Assembly: GCA_012976225.1 (NCBI GenBank)
Contig: JAAVVG010000038.1
Coordinates: forward strand, 30,335 to 94,334
Length of the DNA stretch: 64,000 nucleotides
Source of the DNA: Golubevia sp. BC0850
Lineage: Eukaryota; Basidiomycota; Exobasidiomycetes; Golubeviales; Golubeviaceae
Direction: 5' to 3'
Below are positions 23,456 to 35,111 of this stretch, piece after piece. The position numbers and the translations under genes were made by a program. The notes under the pieces were generated by a model. That model saw only the letters and a list, made by a program, of their open reading frames with translations, did not search any database and was not told the DNA's origin. Position 1 is the stretch's first letter, and each line of letters begins with the position of its first letter.

Positions 23456-24299
23456 TTATAGATCCGAATCTTTACCTCTTTCAGCTTTAGGGAAAGGAAA
23501 AGGAGGATTGTCCTTCTGATCCGGATTGGAAGGTCTGTCTCTTGGGAATGGGAAGGGATTGTAAGATCGAGCGTCTGCTATTAGAGGGGCTAGAGATTTT
23601 TCGTTGATTGCTTTCTGAAAGTTTCAAGATTTGAAGAGAGGAAGAAATGGATAATCGAGTTAGACAGGCGAATCCAAGGGAAGGAGGGAAGGGAACAGGA
23701 AGATGAAGGTTGGGAGTGGGGCTGCGATTGAGCTTTTATTGAAGATGAATGGGACTTTGGAGTCTCCAACTTGATTGATATTTAGTAAATCTTCTAGTTG
23801 AGCTCCTTTTGACAGGAGAGAAGAAAGCATGTCATCTAGCTAGGATCAAACGTTCCCACTATCAGCAGCTGTGGACTGTAGCTACCTCCCCTTTCTCTTT
23901 CCTAAGTTGAACTTCGTCCTCTACCCATCTATCTACTTCAAGGATCCATCGAGCAGCCAGGGATCACCTACTCACCTTGACGCAAGCCTGATAATCAGTG
24001 AAAAGCTGCCCACATTCAGTATCCAACCTTTTCCTGAGCTCAAGGTTTCTCTTCCTCCTCTGCTCCTCACCCGAACCCTTTGCATCTGCTTTAATATCTC
24101 TATTGGACCAAGGCGACCAAGGGTTATCTGATTTCGAGGTTGGAGGTTGTTGAGTTTGAGGAGTGACTTGCAGATAATCTTGAAGCCAAAGGTTGAAGCA
24201 ATTGTCGTATTTGTGTTTCAAAGGAGTACATTCAGCTGAAAGTGAATCCATCACGCCGAGTCCAGCTGGTCCAGAAGTTGAAGTTGAAGGTTCACTCAT
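23456..24299 (-). CDS. MDM35: Mdm35/TRIAP1-like twin CX9C protein
   Basis: Exon 1 24299-23976 and exon 2 23614-23456 join in phase 0, about 160 residues. Two Cys pairs (CTPLKHKYDNC and CGQLFTDYQAC) have the CX9C spacing, and the sequence after the first pair (FNLWLQDYL) matches Mdm35/TRIAP1. In yeast and humans this protein sits in the mitochondrial intermembrane space and chaperones Ups/PRELI phospholipid-transfer proteins. I chose the start MSEPSTSTSGPAG; an ATG 32 codons upstream would add a basic leader. The tail beyond the second CX9C is Pro-rich (PFPFPRDRP), longer than in yeast (86 aa). The intron is 361 nt. Confidence 0.88.
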
Positions 24300-24533
24300 C
24301 TTTGATGTGGGTGGAGAGAGGGGAGTGAGTTGATTGGAGGTTCTTGGAGAGAAGATTGCGGAGAGCAGAAAGACTCTCCTTCTTTCCACCCACAACCATC
24401 TTTTCTAGTCGTCCTTCCTATCCTTATCCTTAATCAACTCAAGATGTTCCCCTTTTTTGGAAGTTATCAATATTATCGGAAATTCTCCAATCACTCTGTA
24501 ATCTACCAATGACTTCAAGATGGACCAAGACCT

Positions 24534-25660
24534 TTAAGATCTCCCGATCGTCAACAACCCCCAATGTCCCATGCTTAAGAGAACCATATTTCGTTTAAAC
24601 GACGAAGCAAAAGATGATGAAGACGAAGAAGAGGAAGAAGAACGCAGAAGAAAGAAAGAAGGAACAGATTGCACGATGGGTCTTTTGAAGAGTAATAGAT
24701 GAAGTTTGGAATGCTTTGAAACAAACATCTGAATGACTGAAGAAGTTTCATTACAGGATTGGGAAGAAGACCTGAATTTTCCAAATCTGAGGTATCTCAA
24801 ATTGCGTGGGGGGGGGGGGGGAGGGGGGTACGGGAGAAGTAGTTGAGAAGTGGTTCTCGAAATTAGAAAAGAGTTGGAAGAAATCAACATGTCGGCTCGA
24901 TCTGATTATTCGTCCTTTGCCAAATGATCAAAGCTCCACTTCTCTACTCAGCAGAATGAATTCAAGCCTGCGTGCAATCTCAGATTCGTGGAAATGGAGA
25001 GGAACGATTCGTCGAGCATCGATAGGAAGAGAAGAAACCAACTTGAGCACAGAGTCCCACTTCCTTGAAATTTCCAACATGTTGAGACTAATATCAATAT
25101 CACTCGACTCGTATGTGGCTTCTATAGACGTCATCTTAATGCTATGAGGTTGAAGTCTGCTACGAGATCGAAAGAGTAAAAGATGGAGCTTCTGAAGAAG
25201 TTGACACCTCTTTGTCCGATAGCTTCAACTCATGTGCTTCTGCTTCTTATATTCTCATCAGTTTGGCCAATCTCTATCTTTCAATACGACCTCTCTCAAA
25301 AGGAACAAATCCCTCACCTTGCTTCTTCGTAGAAGCCTGGTGGAGAGCTTCGAGCTTCTCTCTCGCGAGTCGGATCGAACTTGAAGCTGCTCGTCTCTTT
25401 TGCCCCTACAGATGACCTCAATCCCTAAAGGAGGCGACAGATCTAGCCTTCATCTTCTCACAAGAATCAGCTTCAAGGTCTTTTTGAGAGGAGCGACAAG
25501 GTGTCTTTTTGAGGATTCTTCGATTCGGAAAGAACAATAGTGTTGGTAGAGTGAAAACCTCTGTCAGAAGAAGTCGAACAAATGACTCTGCGAGAAGCAC
25601 TTCGTTCAACCCCTCTGTTCCCTCTGTGCCAATGTGACCACCTTCCTCACTGAACTTCAT
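24534..25660 (-). CDS. Fragmentary uncharacterised gene or pseudogene beside the F-box/LRR copies
   Basis: Coding-like pieces on the minus strand: MKFSEEGGHIGTEG... (25660-25418), MTSIEATYESSDIDIS... (25163 down to 24928) and NLRYLRFGKF... ending in GHWGLLTIGRS (about 24809-24534). Leu-rich stretches resemble the neighbouring F-box/LRR proteins, but I could not join the pieces into one frame. A G14 run (24808-24821), read as Pro on this strand, interrupts it. It could be a diverged family member with introns I missed, or a broken copy. Confidence 0.3.
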
Positions 25661-25814
25661 CTCCTGAATCTCTCACGGTTCAAAAGGGGGATAGAAGTCA
25701 TTAGCGAGGCAGCTTTCCTTGAGATTTGTCGCTCGCTGAGATAGTAGAGATTCGAAGAGATTATTGGTTCAGCAATCAGAAGAGTTAACAGAGTTGATCT
25801 TCAAACTAGATGAA

Positions 25815-27038
25815 CTACTCACGAATCTCTCTCTGTTTCAAAAGCTGCAATGAAACCTTTCGACTGGTAAACATCTCCAGCTCTTGCAGCTCTTTCCTTC
25901 TCTCGGTCCAAAGCTCCTTGCTTCTAGTAGATACGGCCTCTTCAGACTTTGGGTCCCAGCAACCCATCGGAACTCCCACTGTCTTGAGATTCGGAATGTG
26001 TCTTGAAGTGAGAATCTGGGCGAGTTGAGTATCTTCTTCATAATCCCTAGTTTGAGGTTGGGAGTTGTCCTGGCGTAAAGAGGGAGGTAGAGATGACCTT
26101 TAGGCTTTGTGGGAGTTGCTGCTGAGGTCTGGATGAAAGTAGTTGTAGAGAGCTGTAACCAAGGCAGATGCACTTAGGCTGGTTGAAGCGACTGTAATCG
26201 ACCACTTTAATCTCTAGACCCAAATCGAACCCCCTCGTTCTTATGTGGGTCAAAGTCTCCTGCGATCTTTCTAACAGGACGGACAGAGACTCCGAAATGA
26301 CACGAGATTGGTCTCCCTCTCTTGATGCCAGAGTCACACGGAGTTCCAAAGATTTGAGCTCCTTTGTAACCGATAGAAGGTTTCCGATGGCGTCTGACTT
26401 TCGACTTCCTAGTCTCCTAATCCTCCGACTTTCCCAAGGCAATCCCCACCAAGTGCTCCTATCTGACACATCGAAAGTGAAGGTAACCGCTAGAGCCAAG
26501 TCTTCAATCTTCGATAAACCGCTGAAAGTCTCGTGGTACTCTTCCAGAAAAGATTCGATTCTGATTTAGTCGTGATGGTGAGAGTGAGGATGACTTGACG
26601 TAGAAGAGGACAGAAGCAGAGGAGCCAGATGGCCTTGTTGGCAGGAAGTTCGTTGTTCTTACGATCTTCACATCTCCCGATATGTAGCTGTTTGAGTGCG
26701 TTGGTGAGAAAAGAGAAAGGAATCTATTTCCCTCCGACTCGTTCGACTGAAGGCAGCTCCCAAACCTGCGGATGAAGAATTAATAGTGTCTGTAGGCTTT
26801 GGATCTTGCTGAAGAAGTTCTTCACCGCAGTCTCCACTGCTTTGTATCGGTAGAGCTTACGAAGGAATGGTCAGACAAGTGACAACTCACATCCGCATCT
26901 CCTCTCTTCTTCATCCTCGACCAACATCCAACTTCTGACTTGCTCTACCAACTGCACAGACAGATCTTCTGGTAGATTGTCGAGCTTGGTTGGTAGTCTT
27001 TCCTTGACAGCTCCTGTCTTGAGTTCTAATTTATCCAT
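25815..27038 (-). CDS. F-box/LRR-like protein, copy 1
   Basis: Six exons join in phase: 27038-26891, 26839-26766, 26687-26600, 26540-26206, 26152-26098 and 26035-25815, about 306 residues. The N-terminus has an F-box-like LDNLPEDLSVQLVEQVRSWM. Leu-rich segments follow (SLQTLLILHPQ; IWLLCFCPLL; LKSLELRVTL; HIPNLKTVGVPMGCWDP), as in fungal F-box/LRR substrate adaptors of SCF ubiquitin ligases. Three introns use AAG acceptors and two use weak donors (GTGGTC, GTCAAG). The same chain works in copy 2, but several exon pairs are also open in the wrong frame, so a pseudogene is possible. Nearly identical to 36085-37506 over about 1.08 kb; N- and C-termini differ. Confidence 0.5.
25871..26947 (+). repeat. 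Segmental direct repeat, copy 1 (pairs with 36354-37430)
   Basis: About 1.08 kb matches the second copy with only scattered substitutions (for example near 26569, 26590, 26700, 26782 and 26845), same orientation, offset 10,483 bp, no indels noticed. It covers most of the F-box/LRR-like gene, introns included. Confidence 0.9.
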
Positions 27039-28863
27039 TTTGATTGAAGGAAGAAGTGAAATAAAGATGGTGAACTCTTTTGTCGAGGTTGATCTCTCAG
27101 CTTCCTCTGAACTTTGATTGCAAGATGAGGAATAGAATCAAGTAGAGGGAAGAATGGAGTGGATGGTTAGGAAGAGAAGAGAGTCCAGTTTGAAATCTAC
27201 TTTTCTACTTTCTACAGCGCTTCGGTCCTCGGTGCTCGAAAGTCGAGAAGAGGTCAAGAGTTGCATCTTCTGTGACGAACTCTCCTCCTTCTCTACATGC
27301 CATCAAATTATCCACTCTCTAATCAGAGTGATACGGTCGCCGTTCAATTCATCAGCAGCTTCGAACCTGGAGAGAGCATGAGTAAGCACTTCTCCCGTCC
27401 TCATATCCTCAGCGCTTCAGCCTCGATCGACGCTATTCTGCAACTTTCGAAGAGCCGAGGCCATTTGAGAACTGAGAAACAAAGATCAGACATCACACAG
27501 GTCTCAGATGATGATGAGAAAAGGGGGCAGGAGGAAGGATAAACAAGAAAGAAATTACGAGAGAACGTCCCTTCCTTTCCGGAAAACCCCTTGACAAGAT
27601 ACTTCCGCGCTCAGAAACACGTTATTTACAGCTGCTTCATCTTCAAATCCTATGAAGTTAGCATACCTCCTAGAAAAGCAAAGACGCTTTGTTGAGTTGG
27701 AACCTGATCATGGAAAACTGAAGGCTAGCTCTGGAGAAGGGAAAGCTTTGTCTTCACAGATCGAAAGGGAACAGGAAGAAGAGGATTACGGATCAGTGGT
27801 GACCAAAGGGACGAATCAAAAGTAGCAAGACTTGACACTCACAAAGATTTGACAAAAGGGATCTCTTCAGATTTCAACTTCCCAACACCTCGGCTGTAGA
27901 TTCGAATCCACCAATTCGTCTCTCGGTGCTTTTTCCTCACCTTGAACGTTTCTTGTTGTCCTGCGAAAGATAAGATTTAGACTAGATCTAAATTCTCTCG
28001 CAACCCCTTACCCCTTGTTTTCTTCACCCCATTCTTCTACACTTGATTTCCATCTCTTCCATACGTTGAGTTCCGGAAACATGGTTTTTATGTCTCTGAG
28101 ATCCCAGAGAAGTTGATTGGTAACAACCAAGACGAAAAAGGGGTGACATGTCCTCCCACCGCCTCTCCTTGCCCACTCCCTTCAGAAATAGCAGGTCTCA
28201 GATCTAGGCCGTCAGGTCACTCAGGTCAAATAAGGTCAGGAGGTCAGGTCACGAAAGATATGCAGTCATGAGTATCTTTCAGCAGTGGACGAACTCAAAA
28301 TGAGGTGCGACCTTTTGACTCTTTGAGTCTCCTTTCTCGCCTTCCTCTCCAGCCTCTTACAGTCATACTTCCTCCTGTCTTTCCTGAACTTTTTTTCAAT
28401 TTGTGGTGCCCAAATTAAAATTCTAGCAAGTTCACAGTCAACCAAAGGCAGCCTTGACGCTCTGACGAAACTTCCTCCTCTACTCCACTCTCATACCATG
28501 ATCATCTGGACATCGGTGAAAGTTGATCTTAATTGTAGAACGGCACGTCTTTATGGCAGGATGCCTCGGAATGGACCGCCGGTACAATCAGAGAGCCATA
28601 GGCAGGAGCAGGAAGTTGGTAACAACAGTTGGCGCCATCCCTGACTCGCAGGATTTGAATTTCGTCATCTCCTCAATTCTCGCTCTCGCCCTGCCGAACT
28701 CGTCTATTCTTGACAATTAGTCCTTCTAAAATTTTCTACATAGATTCGTAAGTACATATCATTTGCAAACGTTCACCAAGGTGTTTCGTATCTAGTCGGT
28801 CCCCAACTCCTGCTCCTGCACTTCCAAGGAGGTTCGTTGCCGCAGGGTTTAACTTGACGAAGG
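27039..28863. other. Long intergenic region upstream of the thaumatin-like gene
   Basis: About 1.8 kb. Short coding-like minus-strand stretches lie at 27190-27490 (for example RFEAADELNGDRITLIREW), with a possible acceptor ATTAG next to RVDNLMACREGG. No complete gene could be built. Five AGGTCA units lie at 28214-28251. The rest is featureless. Confidence 0.35.
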
Positions 28864-28870
28864 TATAAAA
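28864..28870 (+). promoter_or_regulatory. TATA box of the thaumatin-like gene
   Basis: TATAAAA 91 bp upstream of the ATG at 28955, in the same local context (GAAGGTATAAAAG) as the TATA box at 21754. Confidence 0.65.
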
Positions 28871-28954
28871 GTCGAATAATTGAAGTTAGTTTTCAGCTTT
28901 ACTCATCAAACACACAACTTCTTTCTTCTTATCTAACTCAGCTCAACTTTCAAA

Positions 28955-29874
28955 ATGTTCAAGATCGCCACCATCGCTCTCTTCGCTGCCTCTTTAACTT
29001 CTTCCGCCTCAGCTTACACCATCAACTGGCAGAACAACTGTGGATACGATGTCTGGCCAGGTTTGGGAAAAGCACCAAATGGTCAAGTCGACCCATCCGT
29101 GGCTTATGGAGCCCACCTTTCCGCCAACGGTGGTACTGCTTCTTACAGTCTTGATGATGGTCAAATCGGAATCAGATCTTGGGCCCGTACTGGATGTGAT
29201 GGAAACGGTGCTAACTGTCGTAGGTATCTTCGAAGCTCAGGTGGAACAAGAGCAGAAGGAGCGGTGGAAGCAGCAGCGCGACCTGTGAACGACCCAGTGT
29301 CAGTAGACTGACTTCTTCTTTGTTTCCTCTTCTCCAAACAGAAACCGGAGCCTCCAACGGAGGAACTACACCAACTGATGCTGGTATTACATCAGGAGTC
29401 GTTTACTTCGAAGTTGGATATCAATCTTACGGAAACGTCGAATCATGGGATCTAAGCAGAGTAGATGCGACTGTAAATGTTCCAGGTATGTAGTCTGTCA
29501 TCTAAGTGGTTCCGAAAGAGGAGTCTGGAGAAGGACCGTTCCAGAACCGTTCCCTAGCTCTAAGGTTCCTACTCGACTCTCCATTCCTAATCAACTCTTC
29601 ACGGCTCCACCTTCTCTCGTCCTTCCAGTTACTGTCAACAACGGTGGTAACGTCAAGACTTGTCAAGATAACTCTTGCCCAGCCGATCAAGCTTTCGATG
29701 TAACCGACGATTACGGAGCCATCACTACTAGGTGAGTGAACGAGATGTGACGATGGATTCGAGCCCCATTCTCCTTCATTTTACAATCTGACTGACTCCT
29801 TCACTCTTTCTTTGACTTTCGATCCATATCTTTTCAGCCCTGTCGGATCCACTTTCCAGATCACTTACTGTTAA
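28955..29874 (+). CDS. Small secreted thaumatin-like protein
   Basis: Four exons: 28955-29219, 29342-29485, 29629-29731 and 29838-29874, in phase, about 182 residues. A signal peptide (MFKIATIALFAAS... cleaved near SASA-YTI) is followed by a small thaumatin fold: INWQNNCGYDVWPG, RSWARTGCDGNGANCQTG (spliced), VESWDLSRVD, then CQDNSCPADQAFDVTDDYGA and TFQITYC. The WxRTGCDG and NCQTG signatures are typical of fungal thaumatin-like proteins, often wall-associated and glucan-binding. It is shorter than plant thaumatins (about 200-230 aa), as in the small-TLP subgroup. Confidence 0.88.
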
Positions 29875-30900
29875 GGTCAAAGGATAATTGGACTGTGTAA
29901 AAAAGATGAAAGGATGGACAGTATATACTTCGTGGCAATCTAACCTGATTTTCTGAACCATGCTTATCGTGATAGATCCCTTGAAGCTCACTTTTTTATT
30001 TTCTCTTATTTGAAGGCATGCCTAGCGATCAGACCTGTCGCAAGCCACTTCACGCTCCTTTGGCTTCCCTCCATTTGTTCGCTGCCTTTCGACAGGGTGT
30101 TTATCACGTTCCAATTTACCTCTTACATACGTCACATAGGATCCAGACTCAATAAATTTCGAGATAGAAAGAAGACAGAAGGATAGGCATGGATTGGAAT
30201 GCGGCAAATATGAGAGACGAAGGACTGCATTGTTCAAGGGGTAATTAATTGATCGACAACGCAGACGAAGCTCCCTCTGAGCTCCCCTCGACAAGTCAAG
30301 CAGTGTACATAGCCTGTCATCTTATTCTCTTGCAATTTCTTGAGTTCTGGAAGAATGGACACATCTCCAAAGAATCACAGAAGCCTTGAATGGCACCATT
30401 CTGAGCTCTAAGTTTCCTAATCGACTCTTCACCTCGCATCTCATTTTTGTGTCGAATACTCGGGCCACTTCATATGGATCTGCCTCCCTTTTTTCCTTTC
30501 TTCTTTCTAGGAAAGTCATTCCAAGCCTTTGAAGTTCCAAACTGGCTTAGGAACTACATTCTGACCTCTGCTCTACTGTTGCCTCTTACCTCTGACACTC
30601 CTCCCCCATTCTCTTTTAGTGACCTTCAAAGCTTCAACAGACGCTTTCTCTGAACACTCAGGTTTTTGATCAGCACACGAACTTTGCTTCTCAAAGAATG
30701 AAGATGATTGATTCCTTCTTCCGTATTGTCGTGTGATCGAAGGCACTCCTCGCTCGTGATCGAGGTGGAGAGCGAACAGCGCTGATAAGCCTTCTATCAG
30801 TTTCCATTTGTCTTTTCCCTTCTCTCCTCCTCCCTCCTTCATTAGGATTATCAACTCCCTTCTATCTGATCCATCCACCTACCCAACTCAATCCACCATC
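29875..30900. other. Intergenic region, thaumatin-like gene / 4E-BP
   Basis: About 1.0 kb. ORFs on both strands are short, without domain signal. The last 100 bp is the pyrimidine-rich leader of the 4E-BP gene. Confidence 0.45.
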
Positions 30901-31661
30901 ATGGCATCTCCAATCCACATTGCATCCTCAAGACAGGCAGCTTCACTAACCCCAGCAGAAAAGGACTCTCTTTCGGCCACGCCGGGCGGGAGCAATCTCT
31001 TTGGGACGACTCCAGGAGGTGAGTTTTGTAAACTGTTACGTTCTATCAAGTCCCTATCATTTCAATTCATATCCTCCAACCAATCAACCAAGCTCCTCTG
31101 TTGTGTTTGTGCTGAACTCCCCTCTCCCTCTATCTCTCTCTCCCTCAATCTGACTCGCCCTTCCCTCAAACAGGGACTCGAATCATGTATTCAAGAGATC
31201 AACTTCTCTCCTTAGCATCATCTCCACTCTCTCATACCGCAACCTTTGGAAAACAATCTTCAATTCCAGCTGAAATCTCAAGGTCACCAGATAAGAGTTC
31301 CTTCAGTAGTTTCGGTAAATCCCCTTCTGCTTCTGGTAAAGGTAGTTTAAATGGAATGACAATGGCTAATAGAACTGCTGCTGGTTCAAGCGGTTTACCA
31401 AGTTCTCCAATTGGCTCTAATTCTGGAGCCTTTGGATTTGAAAAGACCAAAGTTGGTAGAGATAGAAGTGGAAGTAGAGGAGAGATTGAAAACGCTTTTA
31501 ACTTTAATGGACCGGTTTCTCCTAACAAGCTGAGTGGAATTGGAGCTCAATTAAAAGGTCAGGGACAGAAGGATGGAGGTGAAGGGGATGGTCAGATGCA
31601 AGTGGACTCTAACTCCAACTCCACAGCGAGGAAGGAGGAGCAGTTCGACATGGAGCTGTAA
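30901..31661 (+). CDS. eIF4E-binding protein (4E-BP) homologue
   Basis: Exons 30901-31018 and 31174-31661 join in phase 1, about 201 residues. Around the junction the protein carries SATPGG, then FGTTPGGTRIMYSRDQLLSL, the layout of animal 4E-BP1: tandem TPGG motifs (the two Thr are the TOR priming sites there) followed directly by the eIF4E-binding motif Y-x4-L-phi (YSRDQLL). A Ser-Pro follows (LASSPLS), as at Ser65 in 4E-BP1. The last five residues, FDMEL, fit the TOS consensus used to recruit Raptor (FEMDI in 4E-BP1). The middle is Ser/Gly-rich and disordered. Expected role: hypophosphorylated protein sequesters eIF4E and blocks cap-dependent initiation. It is longer than animal 4E-BPs (about 118 aa). 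Confidence 0.88.
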
Positions 31662-33121
31662 GGGATATCGAGCGGGGTTGAGGAATTGTAACATGATGTG
31701 TAGCTTTCAGGTGAGTGGTGTTCCATCGTAGTTGCTCGTTTAAGGGTGTGCTGGGGTCTGGTTGTCTGAAGTTCTAGTCACTTAGCCAGACCTCTCTGTT
31801 GGGTAGTAGGTCTGACTCAAGACAGTATTCAGAATACGGACATGATCTTGACTTATATAGTCAGCAGTTCACTGCCTGAAAGATCGAAGTTTGTCTTGGT
31901 TCTCAAGCATGAGTTGCAGCAGAGCCTGTCTGCCTCTGTTTGTCCTTTCTTCCAACCTCTTACTGATCGACTTTTGGCCTAATCTCTTTCCAAACTTGAT
32001 TTTCGTCTCGATGAGTAGGCAAGATCCAAACCTAGCAGGTCATTCTCCAAGAGAAAGCTCCTCCTAGGTCAAACCTGGACCAAAGCGATCCTCTCCTCGA
32101 TCTCTTCTCTCTCCTCCTCTTCTCCTAACAAAGCTTTTCAGGTCATTTCCGTAACGAACCTACAATCTCTATAGTCTCTTTCAAAGTGCAAGTGAACCTT
32201 CTCAAACCCCGTCCCTTTGCTATCGCCTCTCTCCTCTAGTCTAGCCTCTTCCCCATTTTTCCTTAATCTCGAAAGAACCGTCATGCCTCTCCTCTTGTAA
32301 AATTATCACCTCTCTCTCTGTGTGTGTGTGTGTAACCTCGAACCTTGAACCTGATAACGATCAAAGCAAATCACCCCTTTTATTAATCGCAAGAAGTCTT
32401 TTCTCCTTTATTTACAAATCAAATCAAATCAAATCGATGTAGCTGACACTAATGATTTTAACGTCCTTCTTTTCTCTTTGCGTTTTGAGGGATTGAGGTC
32501 GGAAGTTTGGATCTGAACGAATTGGGAAAGAGGGGAGGGGGAGGGAAGAGACGAAGGCTTGCAGATTCCTGAAGTGAGAGTTGTAAATGGAGTTGGTAGA
32601 TGAATGTTGGTTGTGCTCCAGAACTCTGGGGCTCAAACAAGGTTCCTTTGACTCGTAGAAGGATTCTAAGAGGAAGTGAGACGGGGAGAGAGAGTCGCAA
32701 GCCTAGCTCTCTCTCCGCTCCCACTCAGATGGGCAGATTCTTCATTCTTTCCCCTGGTAGATAGAGTTGAGCGCTGACAAGTTCGATCTTTCAAGTTTTA
32801 AAGCGTTTCCGGAGTTAAAAGAAAAATTCAAGGGGGGATAATAGACGCATATTGGCGCACAGGGATCGAGAAGGCGTCAGTAATCTCGAACCTCCTTCGG
32901 TCCATTCAACCTTCTCCCCCAACCTCATCCTCAATTCTCATTTCTCCTTCCTATCTTTTCATATTCATATTCCCATCCCTTATTTTCCCATTTCTTTTTC
33001 AATCTTTGAATCCACTTCAAGTCAACTCAGCTCTTTTCGAACCTCAAATTCGATCTAATCTCCAAATCCTTTCGCCATTCCTATAGCCATCAACTAACCT
33101 CCTCGTACTGTATAGGCAATC
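31662..33121. other. Long intergenic region upstream of the G-alpha gene
   Basis: About 1.46 kb. It holds a short (TG)n run near 32323-32333 and an AAATC tandem near 32415-32436. A minus-strand ORF at 32458-32724 lacks any family feature. No gene is supported. Confidence 0.4.
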
Positions 33122-35111
33122 ATGGGAAACTGTATGTCATCCTCAAGTGGCTCAGCAGCAGCAGCAGACTCACCAGAAGCAAAGCAATCCAGAGTTTTAG
33201 ATCGTCAATTGAAGGAAGATGAGAAAAAGTTAAGCAAGGAGGTCAAACTACTTCTTTTAGGAGCTGGAGAGAGCGGGAAGAGTACAATTCTAAAGGTCAG
33301 TCAATTTCTTCAATCTCTATTCTGATTGGATACACAATCACTTGATTTTCAAGTCAGATCCAATCGCATTACTTCAAGAGTCATCGGTTGCATCTGGAAA
33401 CAGCATAGCTCAACCCACCTTTCCCCCCTTCCTCCCCTCTGTCCCACTGCAACTCTCTTGTTCCCTAATGTGATTCCATCTCACTCTGGGACCCTACAGT
33501 CTATGAGACTCATTCATCACATTCCATTCACAGCTGCAGAGAAGGAACATTATCGTAGGCTAGTCTTTGCCAATCTGGTTCAGGGTATGAAGGCAATCTT
33601 AGACGCAATGGAGGAGTGGGGAGAGTCTTTTGAGGATCAGAGCTGTTCGGTGAGTATCATGTGATCTAATTAAAAGCTCGAAACTGAAGTTGTCGAGAAG
33701 AAAGAGGGGAGAGTTCCCAAAGCTCCGGATTGGGAGAAGACCTGTCCGAATCAGAAGGAGAGCCCAGCAAGACAAGTTGAGGGGAAGGGGAAGTCTGATC
33801 ATTGGTAGATTGGTTCACAGATTGAAAGAACCAAACAACAGAAGTACGAAAAGATAGAGAGGTTCGCATAGATGTCATACTTAATGCTGCTCCCATTTCT
33901 GAACCCCCCCCCTGGGTTTGCCCCGCCACTTCCTTTTTCCAAAGAACTACCTGCCCTTATTCATCTCATACCCAGACATCGCAGAAGAAGAACCATTCCC
34001 AACATCCTATCTAGAACCTCTCAAATCTCTTTGGTCCGACGGAGGAGTTCAACACGCCTTTGGAAGAGGTAACGAAGCTGCAGTACCAGAAAACATGGAT
34101 TACTACTTCTCAGATTTAGAGAGATTCTTCAATTCTCAATATACTCCAACAGATGCTGATATTCTAAGGTGTAGGAATAAGACTACTGGTATCATTGAGA
34201 CTACCTTCCCCATTGACGATAGAATTTATAGAATTTTCGATGTGGGTGGACAGAGAAGTGAAAGGAAGAAATGGATTCATTGCTTTGAAGGTGTTACTGC
34301 TGTTTTGTTCTTGGTGGCTCTTAGTGGTTATGATAGTTGTTTGGTGGAAGATAAGGATTCGGTGAGTTCGGGAGATGGTTGGAGAGATGAGACAAGAATG
34401 CTGACTGTATGCTTCCCTTCTGCCACTCCTCCTCTACCTTTCCGTCCATAGAATCAAATGCAGGAGGCTCTGATGCTCTTTGATTCGATATGCAATTCGA
34501 AATGGTTCTATAGAACATCGATGGTGAGTGCTAGCTTTGGACCCGACCTAAACCGAGATCCCATTTCCTTCTTGTTCTGAGCAACCTCAGTCTCTCACCT
34601 TCCGCCTTTTTTCATTCCATTCTTCTTTCTATCATTCTTTCCTTTCTATCAGATTCTCTTCTTAAACAAGGTTGACATCTTCAGAAACAAGATCATGCAC
34701 TCTTCTATCAAACAATACTTCCCTGATTACGAAGGAGAGGACCAAGACTTCAACGCAGCGCGGACTTACTTCAAACAACGATTCTGTCGTTTGAATCGCT
34801 CTACTACTAAAGAGATTTACCCAAGTTTCACTAATGCTACTGATACCTCTTTGTTGAAGATCGTTATGGTGAGTCTACTCGAAGTGAAGGGAGAGCCAAT
34901 GCGGTCATTACCTTTCTATCTTGCTCATTCATCTTGTTTCTTACTTTGACTCTATCTTTCTGAAACACAGGCCAGTGTTACGGATATCATTTTGGTGAGT
35001 CTTGCTTCCTCTCTCCACAGTTCTCCCCACTCCTTTCTGACTTCTGCTTTCTTTCATTTCCTCCCTCATCCCTTATTACAGACGAGTTCGTTACGAGACA
35101 ACTTATTCTGA
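33122..35111 (+). CDS. Heterotrimeric G-protein alpha subunit
   Basis: Seven exons: 33122-33295, 33500-33649, 33945-34361, 34452-34523, 34653-34868, 34971-34994 and 35082-35111, in phase, about 360 residues (normal). MGNC at the N-terminus gives an N-myristoylation Gly2 and palmitoylation Cys4. G1 is GAGESGKST, switch I is [10 protein letters not shown]3 is [13 protein letters not shown]4 is NKVD and G5 is TNATDT. The end, [14 protein letters not shown], lacks the Cys at -4 needed for pertussis-toxin modification, so it is not a Gi-type tail. It transduces GPCR signals (pheromone or nutrient) at the plasma membrane. The acceptor of intron 2 is CCAAAG; using the more obvious ACCCAG at 33975 breaks the frame. 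Exon 6 is 24 nt. Confidence 0.93.

Noticed and set aside
24600-24700. Poly-Ser coding run on the minus strand as evidence for a real gene
   Set aside because: Comes from a GAAGAA-type simple repeat; kept only as part of a low-confidence fragment.
33718-33949. An extra G-alpha exon between 33650 and 33975 (for example [14 protein letters not shown] at 33822)
   Set aside because: Phases do not fit exon 3 at 33976; using the AAG acceptor at 33944 gives a single in-frame exon and a normal 360-residue length.
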